Source: Phycisphaerales bacterium
GTDB lineage: Bacteria > Planctomycetota > Phycisphaerae > UBA1845 > UTPLA1
Direction of reading: 5' to 3'
DNA: 64,000 nt
Assembly (NCBI GenBank): GCA_020639075.1
Contig: JACKHI010000001.1
Location: forward strand, 5,456,001 to 5,520,000
Below are positions 45,911 through 54,330 of the stretch, in pieces. The position numbers and the translations under genes were made by a program. Position 1 is the first letter of the stretch. Every line of letters starts with the position of its first letter. The notes under the pieces were generated by a model. It saw nothing but the letters and a program-made list of their open reading frames with translations. It was not told where the DNA came from and did not search any database.

Positions 45911-47740
45911 ATGATGGCCGAGGACGACACGGGCGCGGTTGAATCAACGACAACGGGAAATGAAGCGACGCCGGCGGCCGAGGGCAAATCGACGGGCGGC
46001 GAACAGAAGCCGCGCGGAAAGTGGCGGGCCCGGCTGCGCGTCGCCGGTTTGTTTCTGCTGGTCTTCGTCGTCATGGGCGCCGTCGGCGTGGGCGGTGCGG
46101 AGTATTACACGGGAACGCCGAATTTCTGCGGCACGTGTCACGTGATGGATCCGTACTACGAATCGTGGTCGGCGGATATTCACGGCCGTCGGCTCGATGT
46201 GCGCTGCGTCGATTGCCACTATGCCCCGGGCGAGCGGCATACGTTCATGGCGAAGTTCAAGGGCCTGTCTCAGGCCGTGAGCTATTTCAGCGGTCGATCG
46301 GGCGGCAGCCGGCCGAGAGCGCACGTTTCAGACGCGAGCTGCCTGACGTCCAAGTGCCATGGCGACGGCGGCTTCAAGGAAATGAAACTGGAAATCGGCG
46401 AACGCCGCACGGAAATACGCGATGTCGCCGGGCAGGAGGTCGAGATCGAGCGGAAGCCGACGGTGGTCTATCAGCACAAGGTCCATCTGGATGTCGAGGA
46501 GAAACTCGCCGAGAACGAGCGTCAACTGAAGGCGGTGTCCGATCGGCTGAAGCAATCTCTGCCGGACGGCGGGTTCGAACTCGTGGCGGCCGCATCCAAA
46601 TCGGTTAAGCCGGCGACGGCGCGAAAGGATGAGCTGTTGGCGGTCGTGGCGAGTCTGGGGGCGACGGCGCTGAAGGACGATGCGATGGAGCTCATGCGAC
46701 TCGAGCACATGCGCGTGCGCCTGGACCAACTCGACGGACTGACATGCGCCGCCTGTCACGGCTACAACGAAGGGGGCGATAGTCACTTCAAGGTCAATCA
46801 GTCCAGTTGCTTCACGTGTCACTTCACGAATCAGGCATTCAACCAGGAAACGGGCACGTGTCTGAAGTGTCATGAGCCGCCGTCGCGAATGATCGCCGTT
46901 CACGGTGCGGTACAGTTGAGCGGCGCGACGCCGACGACGGCGAATTCGTCCACGGGAATGATGGATCATCGTGACATCATCCGACGGGGGATCGACTGTG
47001 CGAGCTGCCATCTCGACGTCGTGCAGGGCGATGCAACGGTTTCGGCGCGGGAATGCAGGCATTGCCACGATCAGGATCGATTCACAAAGGACTTCGAGCA
47101 TCGAACGACGGAGACGGTCGAAGAATATCATCGCGTGCACGTGGCGGCACAGAGCGCCCAGTGCGGCGACTGCCATCGTGCGATCGTGCATCGGCTGGTC
47201 GACCCGGTGATGGTGGCGTCGAGCACGGCGTTCCTCGAGCCCGTCGTGAACGACTGTCAACACTGCCATCCGAATCACCATCGGGAGCAGGTGGAGTTGT
47301 TGAAAGGGACGGGCGGCGAAGGGGTCGCAGAGCCAATGCCGAATGCGATGTTCGGCTCCCGCATGAACTGCCGAGGTTGTCACACGAAGTCCGGGGAGGA
47401 CTTCAAGGGCGATCCGCTCGTCAAGGCCACGGAAACCACGTGCGTCGCATGTCACAGCGAGGACTACCGGGATCTGTTCCGTCAGTGGATCGACGAGATC
47501 AAGACGTACACGGACGAAACTGAAGCGTCTCTGACGCGCGTTGAAGCGAGGATGGCGGAATTGACGGCGATGGGGAAATCGCTCCCGCGGAGCATCGACG
47601 ATGCCGTGTCTGAAGCGAAATTCAACCTGCACCTTGTGAAGACGGGGAACGGCGTTCACAACAAACACTACGCCATGCAGCTATTGGATCTGAGCATCCG
47701 CGGTCTCGACAATGCGATGCTGCAGATGTCGGAGCATTAG
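45911..47740 (+). CDS. NapC/NirT-anchored dodecahaem cytochrome
   Basis: 609 residues. A Gly/Thr-rich lead (1-40) is followed by one transmembrane helix (~43-65, LRVAGLFLLVFVVMGAVGV) and the NapC/NirT/NrfH-type opening FCGTCHVMDPYYESW, where the first haem near the membrane oxidises quinol. Eleven CXXCH motifs and one CX4CH (CLTSKCH) are present, plus a helical linker (~190-270) without haems. Architecture resembles ImcH/NapC-type quinol dehydrogenases with extra haems, which pass electrons from the menaquinone pool to periplasmic cytochromes. ATG 45911 or 45914. It lies 185 bases after the 20-haem gene. Confidence 0.9.
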   Translation: MMAEDDTGAVESTTTGNEATPAAEGKSTGGEQKPRGKWRARLRVAGLFLLVFVVMGAVGVGGAEYYTGTPNFCGTCHVMDPYYESWSADIHGRRLDVRCVDCHYAPGERHTFMAKFKGLSQAVSYFSGRSGGSRPRAHVSDASCLTSKCHGDGGFKEMKLEIGERRTEIRDVAGQEVEIERKPTVVYQHKVHLDVEEKLAENERQLKAVSDRLKQSLPDGGFELVAAASKSVKPATARKDELLAVVASLGATALKDDAMELMRLEHMRVRLDQLDGLTCAACHGYNEGGDSHFKVNQSSCFTCHFTNQAFNQETGTCLKCHEPPSRMIAVHGAVQLSGATPTTANSSTGMMDHRDIIRRGIDCASCHLDVVQGDATVSARECRHCHDQDRFTKDFEHRTTETVEEYHRVHVAAQSAQCGDCHRAIVHRLVDPVMVASSTAFLEPVVNDCQHCHPNHHREQVELLKGTGGEGVAEPMPNAMFGSRMNCRGCHTKSGEDFKGDPLVKATETTCVACHSEDYRDLFRQWIDEIKTYTDETEASLTRVEARMAELTAMGKSLPRSIDDAVSEAKFNLHLVKTGNGVHNKHYAMQLLDLSIRGLDNAMLQMSEH

Positions 47741-47965
47741 GAGAGAATCTACCGAGGCGGCTCAGCCTTTGGCAGCTGATAGTGATCGGTTGGCTGTACC
47801 AATCGTGAGGGGATTCGTATCGGTTGGCGCTGTTCGCCAACGATTGCGGCTCAGATCAGGAACCGGGGCGGGGCTTCCGCCCTATGCCGTGATTCCGAAT
47901 TCCATTCTCGTGAAGAGCAAATGTGTCGGCGGATTTGACTGGATGCTCGCTTGATCCGGTCCGCG

Positions 47966-49066
47966 TTACTTCTCAACGCCGATGAAGTCGGGCATGTGGA
48001 AGGGCGTTCCCTTGTTGATGTGTTCGATCATCTCGACGACGATCGGATCGACGAGTGCGTTTGCTCGCGCCGGCGGATAGCCCATTCGGGCGAAGTCGAT
48101 CAGGCCGTCTTGCTTTCGATGGCACTCCGTGCAATCCAGGGGGGATTTGCGGCGCAGCGGGTGAATGCGATTCAGTAAATCCCGCCGATCCTGGCCTTTG
48201 ATCGTGTCCTTTTGCGAGACGTACTGAGCGACGAGTTTCTCTGTGTCCGGATGGGACAATACGGGATCGCCGCCGACGCCTCGAACGGCGATCTTGGCGC
48301 CATACTCGCCGCGGAAATGACGCGGCAGGGACTCTCGTGCCTGGATCAGCAGTTGCTTGAATTCGTCGCTCGTCGCACGGACGGCGTTGACGTGATCAGC
48401 GAGATTCTCAAGCGCCGGAAGGTTGTCCGCTTCGCGGGCGGCTTTCCTGAGCAGCGAAGTCAACTTGTCCTGGAATGCGTCGTCGGGTGAGTTGCGCTGC
48501 TTTTCATATTCGTCCGACGTCAGGAGGTCGTAGGCCTGCAGAATCGCGGGCGGACCTTGCGGATCTCCTGATGCGAGGTTGTACCACGTCAGCGAGAGCG
48601 GCGCTCGATCCGATTTCATATGGCAGGTGCCGCAATGAATGCTGGTTGCGTGCATGTTCAGAAACGCGCGGACTTCTTTTCGCTCGTTGTGGGGCAACGG
48701 GCTGTGACATCCGCTGGTCGTGCAACCGCTCTGATGGTCTGGTTCGATCCAATCGCCGATGCGATGGTAATGGGACGGCGGCGTTCTCGGATTGGCGGTT
48801 GCATCCAGACCGCGCCATTTGCGCCGATCCACTTCGAAGAGTGTGGCGTCCATTCGGCGTGGGAGTTGGGTGATCTGGGGCGGCGAGCCGGAGGGCTTCA
48901 GCAGGCCGACGATCAGGTAGGAGACCGCCTGATAGGTGAGGAAGCAGATCACGAAGGCAAGTGCGAGGGCATAGGCCCGAGGAATCACGCGTTCCGCGTT
49001 GCGCCATGTGCCGCGGAAGAACCAGGCGATCGTCTTCGGCAGGTTTAGAGGATTGAGCTTACTCAC
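47966..49066 (-). CDS. Membrane-anchored tri-haem cytochrome
   Basis: 366 residues with a single N-terminal transmembrane helix (~30-55, ALALAFVICFLTYQAVSYLIV) and a periplasmic part carrying three haem motifs: CTTSGCH (CX4CH), CGTCH and CTECH. Helical linkers (~165-275) contain few cysteines. It starts at a GTG whose GTGA overlaps the stop of the CbcL-like gene, so the two are translationally coupled and probably form one membrane complex. It resembles the small tri-haem partner subunits of quinol-linked cytochrome modules. It is convergent with the NapC-type gene (225-base gap). Confidence 0.86.
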   Translation of the reverse strand: MSKLNPLNLPKTIAWFFRGTWRNAERVIPRAYALALAFVICFLTYQAVSYLIVGLLKPSGSPPQITQLPRRMDATLFEVDRRKWRGLDATANPRTPPSHYHRIGDWIEPDHQSGCTTSGCHSPLPHNERKEVRAFLNMHATSIHCGTCHMKSDRAPLSLTWYNLASGDPQGPPAILQAYDLLTSDEYEKQRNSPDDAFQDKLTSLLRKAAREADNLPALENLADHVNAVRATSDEFKQLLIQARESLPRHFRGEYGAKIAVRGVGGDPVLSHPDTEKLVAQYVSQKDTIKGQDRRDLLNRIHPLRRKSPLDCTECHRKQDGLIDFARMGYPPARANALVDPIVVEMIEHINKGTPFHMPDFIGVEK

Positions 49067-50919
49067 GCCGTGGGATCCGCCTTCAGGTGCTTGCCCATGT
49101 GCATCGCCGCGTCCTCGACAAACTCGCTGTGTTCCTCGACGAGTTTTTCGATTGGTGTATTCCCCGTAATCGTCGCCGGCGACAGCGGGAAGACTTTCGG
49201 GGCGAAGATCACGTTGTAGATGTGCAGGATACCGACATGGATGACGGCCAGGAACGCCTCGAATGTATGGGCGATCGTGGCGAGATTGAATGTCTTACCG
49301 GTCAGGAAATGGGATGCATATTGTTCGCCCCAGAGCAACATGCCCGTGAGACCGAGCAGCATGGTTCCCCAGAAGACGCCGAGGTACTCGAATTTCTCGG
49401 CGGGGCTGAATCGGCCGAAGGTCGGGCGTTCCTTTCTGAGGAAGAGAAGATGCGCGAAGAGCTGCATCGTCTTGCGGACGTCCTGCGGCGAAATCCACAT
49501 CGGCATGGAGAGCCACGCCTTTACGAGCCCCATTGGCTGACCGTCGGGCCCCGGCGCGCGTGCGGTACGCAGGCTGGAGACAACGACTTGGAACACGTGG
49601 AACGAGAAGCCCACGAACAGCAGGATCCCCGACCAGTGATGGATGTTCCGTGCCGTGGACAGGCCGCCGAACATGTTGACGAGCATCGACGCCCAGGCGC
49701 GATCGGCGAATTTCATCGGAAAGCCGGTGAGGACAAGCGCGACGAACAGGATTGACAGGCACCAGTGCTGAAAGCGCTGGCTGATGGTGAACCGCTTGAG
49801 CCTCTTCCGGCCTTCGGCGGACGCCATCAAGTCCTTCGCGAGTTTTTCGATTCGATGACTGGGATGGTGGGTTCGTCCGACGATGATCTGCAGGAGGTCG
49901 AGAATGACGAGCAGGGCGGACGGGCCGAATGTGAATATCGTCAGGAAAATGAAAATGGCGGCCAGGGCGTATTCGATCGAGCCGTGGGCCGTGGGCAAGT
50001 CGAGATGCACGGCGGCCGTGGCGAAGGCCGGATCGGCGCCGGGATGGCATTGCGTGCTTCGACACGAATTGGCGATGTTCGCGACAAAGACGCTGGACTG
50101 CGGGTCGGACTTGCCGAGCATCAGGTGTGCGTTTTCACCCGTCTTGACATGGCACGACAGACAGTCGGCGGTCTGGTGTTCGCCCAGGAGCGTGGCCTTG
50201 CCGTGGAAGCTGCGGACATAGCTCGCGACGGCGTCGCTCATGTCGTGTTCGGCCGTGACTTTCGGATCGCTGTGGCAGACGGCGCATGTCTGCGCGATTT
50301 CCAGGGGAGATCTGGACGGCTGCAGTCGGGCGAGGACGTGGTTGAGGTCGTACTCGATGTCGATCGGGACGGTCTCTGCATGGCAGACATTGCAGCGATC
50401 GATGCCGCGCTGCGTCACGGCTGCGAGTTGCGGGGCCACGTCGAGCGGTAGACGGAAGTAGGGTTCGTCGTGGCAATAGAGGCATGCCGACTGATCCTTG
50501 TCCAGAATCGGACCGCCGCGGAAATCGAGTTTGGCAAGCGTGTCAAGCGTATGGGTGCTGTCGGCCAGCATCGACTGGATGGGGTCGTGGCTGAACCGGC
50601 GATCGATACCGTTGGGGTTGCTCAAGTGGCATTGCCGGGCGCAATCCACGTGAGTGACGGGCTGATGCGGTACAACGGAGACTTCAGATCGCTTGTGGCA
50701 ATCGGTGCAGGCAAGTCTTGCGTGCGGGCCGCGTCGAAGATGGGAGTAATCCGGATCGACGTAAAATGCGTGGATTTTCTGAGTTTCGTTGTCGATGCGC
50801 CCAAGGCCGCGAAATCCATGGCATAGCAGGCAGTTGTCGGGATCATCGGCCGACAGGGGAGCGGCGACGAAAGCGGTCGTCGTCAGGACAAGCAGGGCGC
50901 AAAAAGTACGGCGTTCCAT
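49063..50919 (-). CDS. CbcL-like c-type multihaem / b-type cytochrome quinol oxidoreductase
   Basis: 618 residues from ATG 50919 (signal peptide MERRTFCALLVLTTTAFVAAPLSA); the frame is open to 51042. The N-terminal ~310 residues have eight haem motifs: six CXXCH, one CX3CH (CARQCH) and one CX4CH (CRSTQCH). The C-terminal ~270 residues have about five helices with axial-His candidates in QRFQHW, NIHHWSG, FSFHVFQ and IHVGILHIYN, the pattern of the FdnI/HydC diheme b-type family. This fusion is like Geobacter CbcL, a menaquinol oxidase used at low redox potential. It is coupled to the tri-haem gene at 47966. Confidence 0.88.
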   Translation of the reverse strand: MERRTFCALLVLTTTAFVAAPLSADDPDNCLLCHGFRGLGRIDNETQKIHAFYVDPDYSHLRRGPHARLACTDCHKRSEVSVVPHQPVTHVDCARQCHLSNPNGIDRRFSHDPIQSMLADSTHTLDTLAKLDFRGGPILDKDQSACLYCHDEPYFRLPLDVAPQLAAVTQRGIDRCNVCHAETVPIDIEYDLNHVLARLQPSRSPLEIAQTCAVCHSDPKVTAEHDMSDAVASYVRSFHGKATLLGEHQTADCLSCHVKTGENAHLMLGKSDPQSSVFVANIANSCRSTQCHPGADPAFATAAVHLDLPTAHGSIEYALAAIFIFLTIFTFGPSALLVILDLLQIIVGRTHHPSHRIEKLAKDLMASAEGRKRLKRFTISQRFQHWCLSILFVALVLTGFPMKFADRAWASMLVNMFGGLSTARNIHHWSGILLFVGFSFHVFQVVVSSLRTARAPGPDGQPMGLVKAWLSMPMWISPQDVRKTMQLFAHLLFLRKERPTFGRFSPAEKFEYLGVFWGTMLLGLTGMLLWGEQYASHFLTGKTFNLATIAHTFEAFLAVIHVGILHIYNVIFAPKVFPLSPATITGNTPIEKLVEEHSEFVEDAAMHMGKHLKADPTA

Positions 50920-51104
50920 GTTGTTCACTTCGCTGCGCATTCTATGCGCGCCTTGCGTATGCACAAATCGGGCGATCGTCGTCCTTGGAGGGTCATCGGC
51001 AGGCTGCGAATAGGCACCAAAGTCATGCCAAATAACTCCCATTTTCCTCGAAAACGCTCCGATTTGGGGCGGTCATATTGTCCAGGAATCTCGTCGATAA
51101 TGGG

Positions 51105-51133
51105 TTGTATGTCCACGAAGATGTCGATATATT
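51105..51133 (+). promoter_or_regulatory. Candidate sigma-70-type promoter for the c554-like gene
   Basis: TTGTAT at 51105-51110 and TATATT at 51128-51133 with a 17-base spacer, about 55 bases upstream of the start codon at 51190. Sequence resemblance only. Confidence 0.35.
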
Positions 51134-51189
51134 CTCAGGTGTGTTGCGGATAGCGTAGCCGCAAAGAAAACCTTTTGAAGGGGCCAAGG

Positions 51190-52587
51190 ATGAAACACTT
51201 CAAACCCACATTCCGTAGAACCAGGTCCTTGTCAATTGCCGGCCTCTGCATGCTCTCAGCGGGTATCGCATTGTCCGGCCAAACGTGTCCGTTTGGTGAA
51301 ACACCAACCAACACGAACTCGAACGGCAACGAAGGCATCACCGGGCAGTTCGTCGGATCGACGCGCTGCGGCGACTGCCACAAGACCGTCCACACGAATT
51401 GGATGGAGACGTTGCATGCCGGTGCGCTCGAGACACTCGAGGCGATCGGACAGGGCGAAAATGCGAACTGCATTGGCTGCCACACGGTCGGCTTCGGTCA
51501 GGAAGGCGGCTTCGTCGATCGTGCGACGACGAACGATCTCGCCGGCGTCGGCTGCGAAGCCTGCCATGGTCCGTCTCGCGCACACGTCGATGAGATCGAA
51601 AATGAGGCGCTGCGACCGGCCAAGAACCTGGCTGCGTCGGTTTGCGGCCAGTGCCACACGGGCGAGCATCATCCCACTTTTGAAGAGTGGGAGACCGCCG
51701 GCCATGCACTGGTGACGGAGCATGTCGCCGAGAACTTCGAGGCGGGCTCGTCGCTCAATAGTTGCGGCAAGTGCCACTCGGGCGAGTTCTTCGTTCGACC
51801 GATCGTCAACGGCGAAACGCTTGCTGACGACGAGCTTCTGGGTCAAACGCGGGAAGAGCAGATCGCGATCACCTGTGCCGTTTGCCACGATCCGCATATG
51901 AAGACCGGCAATGCGACGGCGCCGGAAGACGGCCGAGATTATCAGCTGCGCTTCCCCGAAAACCTGAGCCCGACGCCCACGAACACGATCGACGCGACGA
52001 CGAATGCATCGCGGTTCAACATCTGCGGCCAGTGCCATCACAGCCGCGGTCGCGATTGGACTTCGACGAGCCGAGGTCCGCACCACAGCGTCCAGGCGAA
52101 CATTTATGCCGGCGAAATGCCGATGCCGGATGCCGATACGGCCGTGACGCCGCTCGTTCCGAGCCGCGTGTCGGTCCACTCATTCGCGGCCGAGCAGTGT
52201 GCGACGTGCCACCTCTATCGCCAGGACTTCATGAGCGAAGAAGCTCCTGCGATCGCCGGCCACTCGTTCCAGGTCAACACCGCCGGCTGTGCGGCTACGG
52301 GCTGCCATCCGTCGAGCGATCAGGCGTCCGCCGCATTGACGACGCTGCAGGCCGAGGTCGCGACGCGACTCGAAGAGTACAAGATGCGACTCGGCAACAT
52401 CTCGACATGGGGTTACTCGTCCGAGGGCGGCCCCGCGGATCAGTCCATGATCAGCGACAACATCAAGAAGGCTCGCTTCTTGATCGCCTACGTGGAAAAT
52501 GACGGTAGCGGTGGTATCCACAACCCCGACTACGTCCGCGACATGCTCGATAAGATCGACGAGTACCTGGATGCGGAAATGCTCTAA
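51190..52587 (+). CDS. Exported c554-like nonahaem cytochrome
   Basis: 465 residues from ATG 51190, with AAGGGG about 8 bases upstream (frame open from 51175). The signal ends ALSGQTCPFG, with a Cys that might be lipidated atypically, followed by an Asn/Thr-rich linker. Eight CXXCH motifs (first in STRCGDCH) and one CX4CH (CAATGCH). Motifs such as CEACHGPSRAHVDE and CAVCHDPHMKTGN match the cytochrome c554/NrfB-like group. It ends in a haem-free helical stretch. It is probably an electron carrier outside the inner membrane. A strong terminator follows at 52635. Confidence 0.9.
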   Translation: MKHFKPTFRRTRSLSIAGLCMLSAGIALSGQTCPFGETPTNTNSNGNEGITGQFVGSTRCGDCHKTVHTNWMETLHAGALETLEAIGQGENANCIGCHTVGFGQEGGFVDRATTNDLAGVGCEACHGPSRAHVDEIENEALRPAKNLAASVCGQCHTGEHHPTFEEWETAGHALVTEHVAENFEAGSSLNSCGKCHSGEFFVRPIVNGETLADDELLGQTREEQIAITCAVCHDPHMKTGNATAPEDGRDYQLRFPENLSPTPTNTIDATTNASRFNICGQCHHSRGRDWTSTSRGPHHSVQANIYAGEMPMPDADTAVTPLVPSRVSVHSFAAEQCATCHLYRQDFMSEEAPAIAGHSFQVNTAGCAATGCHPSSDQASAALTTLQAEVATRLEEYKMRLGNISTWGYSSEGGPADQSMISDNIKKARFLIAYVENDGSGGIHNPDYVRDMLDKIDEYLDAEML

Positions 52588-52634
52588 GGCTCGCTGATTG
52601 CGGCGGGTTCGCCGCATCGAGTGAAGAATCACAC

Positions 52635-52669
52635 AAGGCCTCGCACTTGGCATCCAGGTGCGGGGCCTT
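52635..52669 (+). terminator. Rho-independent terminator after the c554-like gene
   Basis: A 15-bp stem AAGGCCTCGCACTTG/CAGGTGCGGGGCCTT with two G-T pairs and a 5-base loop, followed by ATTATTT. It lies 48 bases beyond the stop of the c554-like gene and just ahead of the next start. Confidence 0.82.
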
Positions 52670-52684
52670 ATTATTTGGTGCGTG

Positions 52685-54007
52685 ATGCAAAACCGAAATC
52701 GATCGAATCCACTGTCTCTGTTTCGTTCGGCGGCGTGCCGCGTCGGTTGTCTCGTCGTGCTGGGCCTGCTGGTCCTATCCGGGGCCGATTGCCCCAGCTT
52801 CTCTCCGGTTCCCGTTGCGACGGAAGGCCCGTTCAACAACACGACGGACAATACGAACGACGGCGCGTCGTTCATCGGCGCAGCGGCGTGCGGATCGTGT
52901 CATAGCGATTATTTCTCGGTGCATTCGCTGCACGCTCATGCCCACGCGTTGACGCCGATACTCGGTCAACCACCTGTCTTTCCAAGCGCGGCGACGCGCG
53001 CGGGTGTTCCGAATCCGCCGGCCGGCTTCAGTTGGAATGATGCCTCTTATGTGATCGGCGGCTACACGAAACGAGCCCGCTTCCTGGATCTCGCCGGTTT
53101 CATCGTGACCAACGGGACGAGCGGCGTGGATTCGCAATGGAATCTGGACTTCCCGGCGAACGGCACGACGGCGGGCTTCGCTGCATACGAGACGGCCCAG
53201 GCCACGCCGTTAGCATTCGATTTCGACATGCTGCAAGTGTATACGACGGGGCCGATGATGCAGGATCCGGCGGCGCCGCTGTCGCAGGAGAATCGCGTTG
53301 GGATTCAGGGCGAGTTCGTCGAGGCCGGCGTGCAGTGCGAGGCGTGCCACGGACCGGGATCGAAGCATCCGCCGGCGCCGGGGCCGCGGACGTTGTTCGT
53401 GGATTCGCAGGGGACGCAGACGTGCAACGCGTGCCACAGCGTGCCGTACGGAAGTGCGGATGCGACGATTTCCGTTTCCGACGGCTACATTGTGCCGCAA
53501 TCGCAACACCAGGAGTTGTTGGCCAGCGGCGGTCACTCGTCGTTTTCATGCACGTTCTGTCACGATCCGCACGCTTCGGTGACTTACGATCGATCGAATG
53601 CGATCCGCAATGCGTGCACTGCATGTCACTCTGACATGAACATGGCGTTGCATGAGGGCAAGACATTGACGCGCGGGGACTACACGGAGACGCTGTCCTG
53701 CGAGAGCTGTCACATGCCGTTCTCCGTGCGGGACGGGTCGAGCGCGACGGCGGCCGTCGTCGGCGCTGTCGGTCGGATGGGGGATACGCGTTCGCACATC
53801 TTCCGGATCAATACGGAAAACGCGGATTTCACGACGATGTTCAGCGACGACATGATGTCCGTACGGCTGGATGACGAAGGCCGTGCGGCGGCGACGATCG
53901 ATTTCGTCTGCTTCCGATGTCATAACGGGATCGGCGCATTCAGTATCCAGGCGGATCTGGCGGCGGACATCGCCAACAACATGCATGCGATTCCGAGCAC
54001 GCCGTAG
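52685..54007 (+). CDS. Exported heptahaem cytochrome
   Basis: 440 residues from ATG 52685; the frame runs upstream into the terminator hairpin, so the later start is used. The signal segment ends VLSGADCPSF, then a Thr/Asn-rich linker (NNTTDNTNDG), much like the preceding gene. Seven CXXCH motifs: CGSCH, CEACH, CNACH, CTFCH, CTACH, CESCH and CFRCH. A haem-free region (~80-220) has YVIGGYTKRARFLD and a WNLDFP-type strand set, suggesting a separate folded domain. The c554-family signature GIQGEFVEAGVQCEACHGPG is clear. The gene belongs to the multihaem locus and is likely a periplasmic or outer-surface carrier. Confidence 0.9.
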   Translation: MQNRNRSNPLSLFRSAACRVGCLVVLGLLVLSGADCPSFSPVPVATEGPFNNTTDNTNDGASFIGAAACGSCHSDYFSVHSLHAHAHALTPILGQPPVFPSAATRAGVPNPPAGFSWNDASYVIGGYTKRARFLDLAGFIVTNGTSGVDSQWNLDFPANGTTAGFAAYETAQATPLAFDFDMLQVYTTGPMMQDPAAPLSQENRVGIQGEFVEAGVQCEACHGPGSKHPPAPGPRTLFVDSQGTQTCNACHSVPYGSADATISVSDGYIVPQSQHQELLASGGHSSFSCTFCHDPHASVTYDRSNAIRNACTACHSDMNMALHEGKTLTRGDYTETLSCESCHMPFSVRDGSSATAAVVGAVGRMGDTRSHIFRINTENADFTTMFSDDMMSVRLDDEGRAAATIDFVCFRCHNGIGAFSIQADLAADIANNMHAIPSTP

Positions 54008-54099
54008 TTGGTTGCGTTCCGGTTGCTTTGTCTGCCGGTCGCACTGCGACTTGCGGCGCCGAACCGGATGCGGATTTCGAGTGCAATCTCGTACGCTGG

Positions 54100-54253
54100 A
54101 ATCTGAGATTTGAAATTTCAGACTTGAGACTTCAGATTTGAGATATGAGATTCCGGATTTGAGACTTGGAATTCAAGACTTCGGATTTCAAATTTGAGAT
54201 TTCGAATTCGAGTTCCTGGATTCGAGACTTGGGGTTTGAGTCTTAGATTTCGG
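54100..54253 (+). repeat. Low-complexity TTTGAGA/TTTCAGA repeat tract (family R6)
   Basis: About 150 bases of alternating GATTTGAGA, GACTTGAGA and GATTTCAAA units, much lower in GC than its surroundings. It fills the spacer after the heptahaem gene (54008-54330). Shorter stretches are at 31561, 32281 and 58382. Confidence 0.75.
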
Positions 54254-54330
54254 AAGTGTAACTCGGCGCCGGCAGTCTGCGATGGGTAGCATCGGGCTTC
54301 GCAATTGAGACCTGTTTCCTCCGGGCGGGA

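Noticed and set aside
46328..47668. 446-codon minus-strand open frame
   Set aside because: Antisense to the 12-haem NapC-type gene, which has intact haem motifs.
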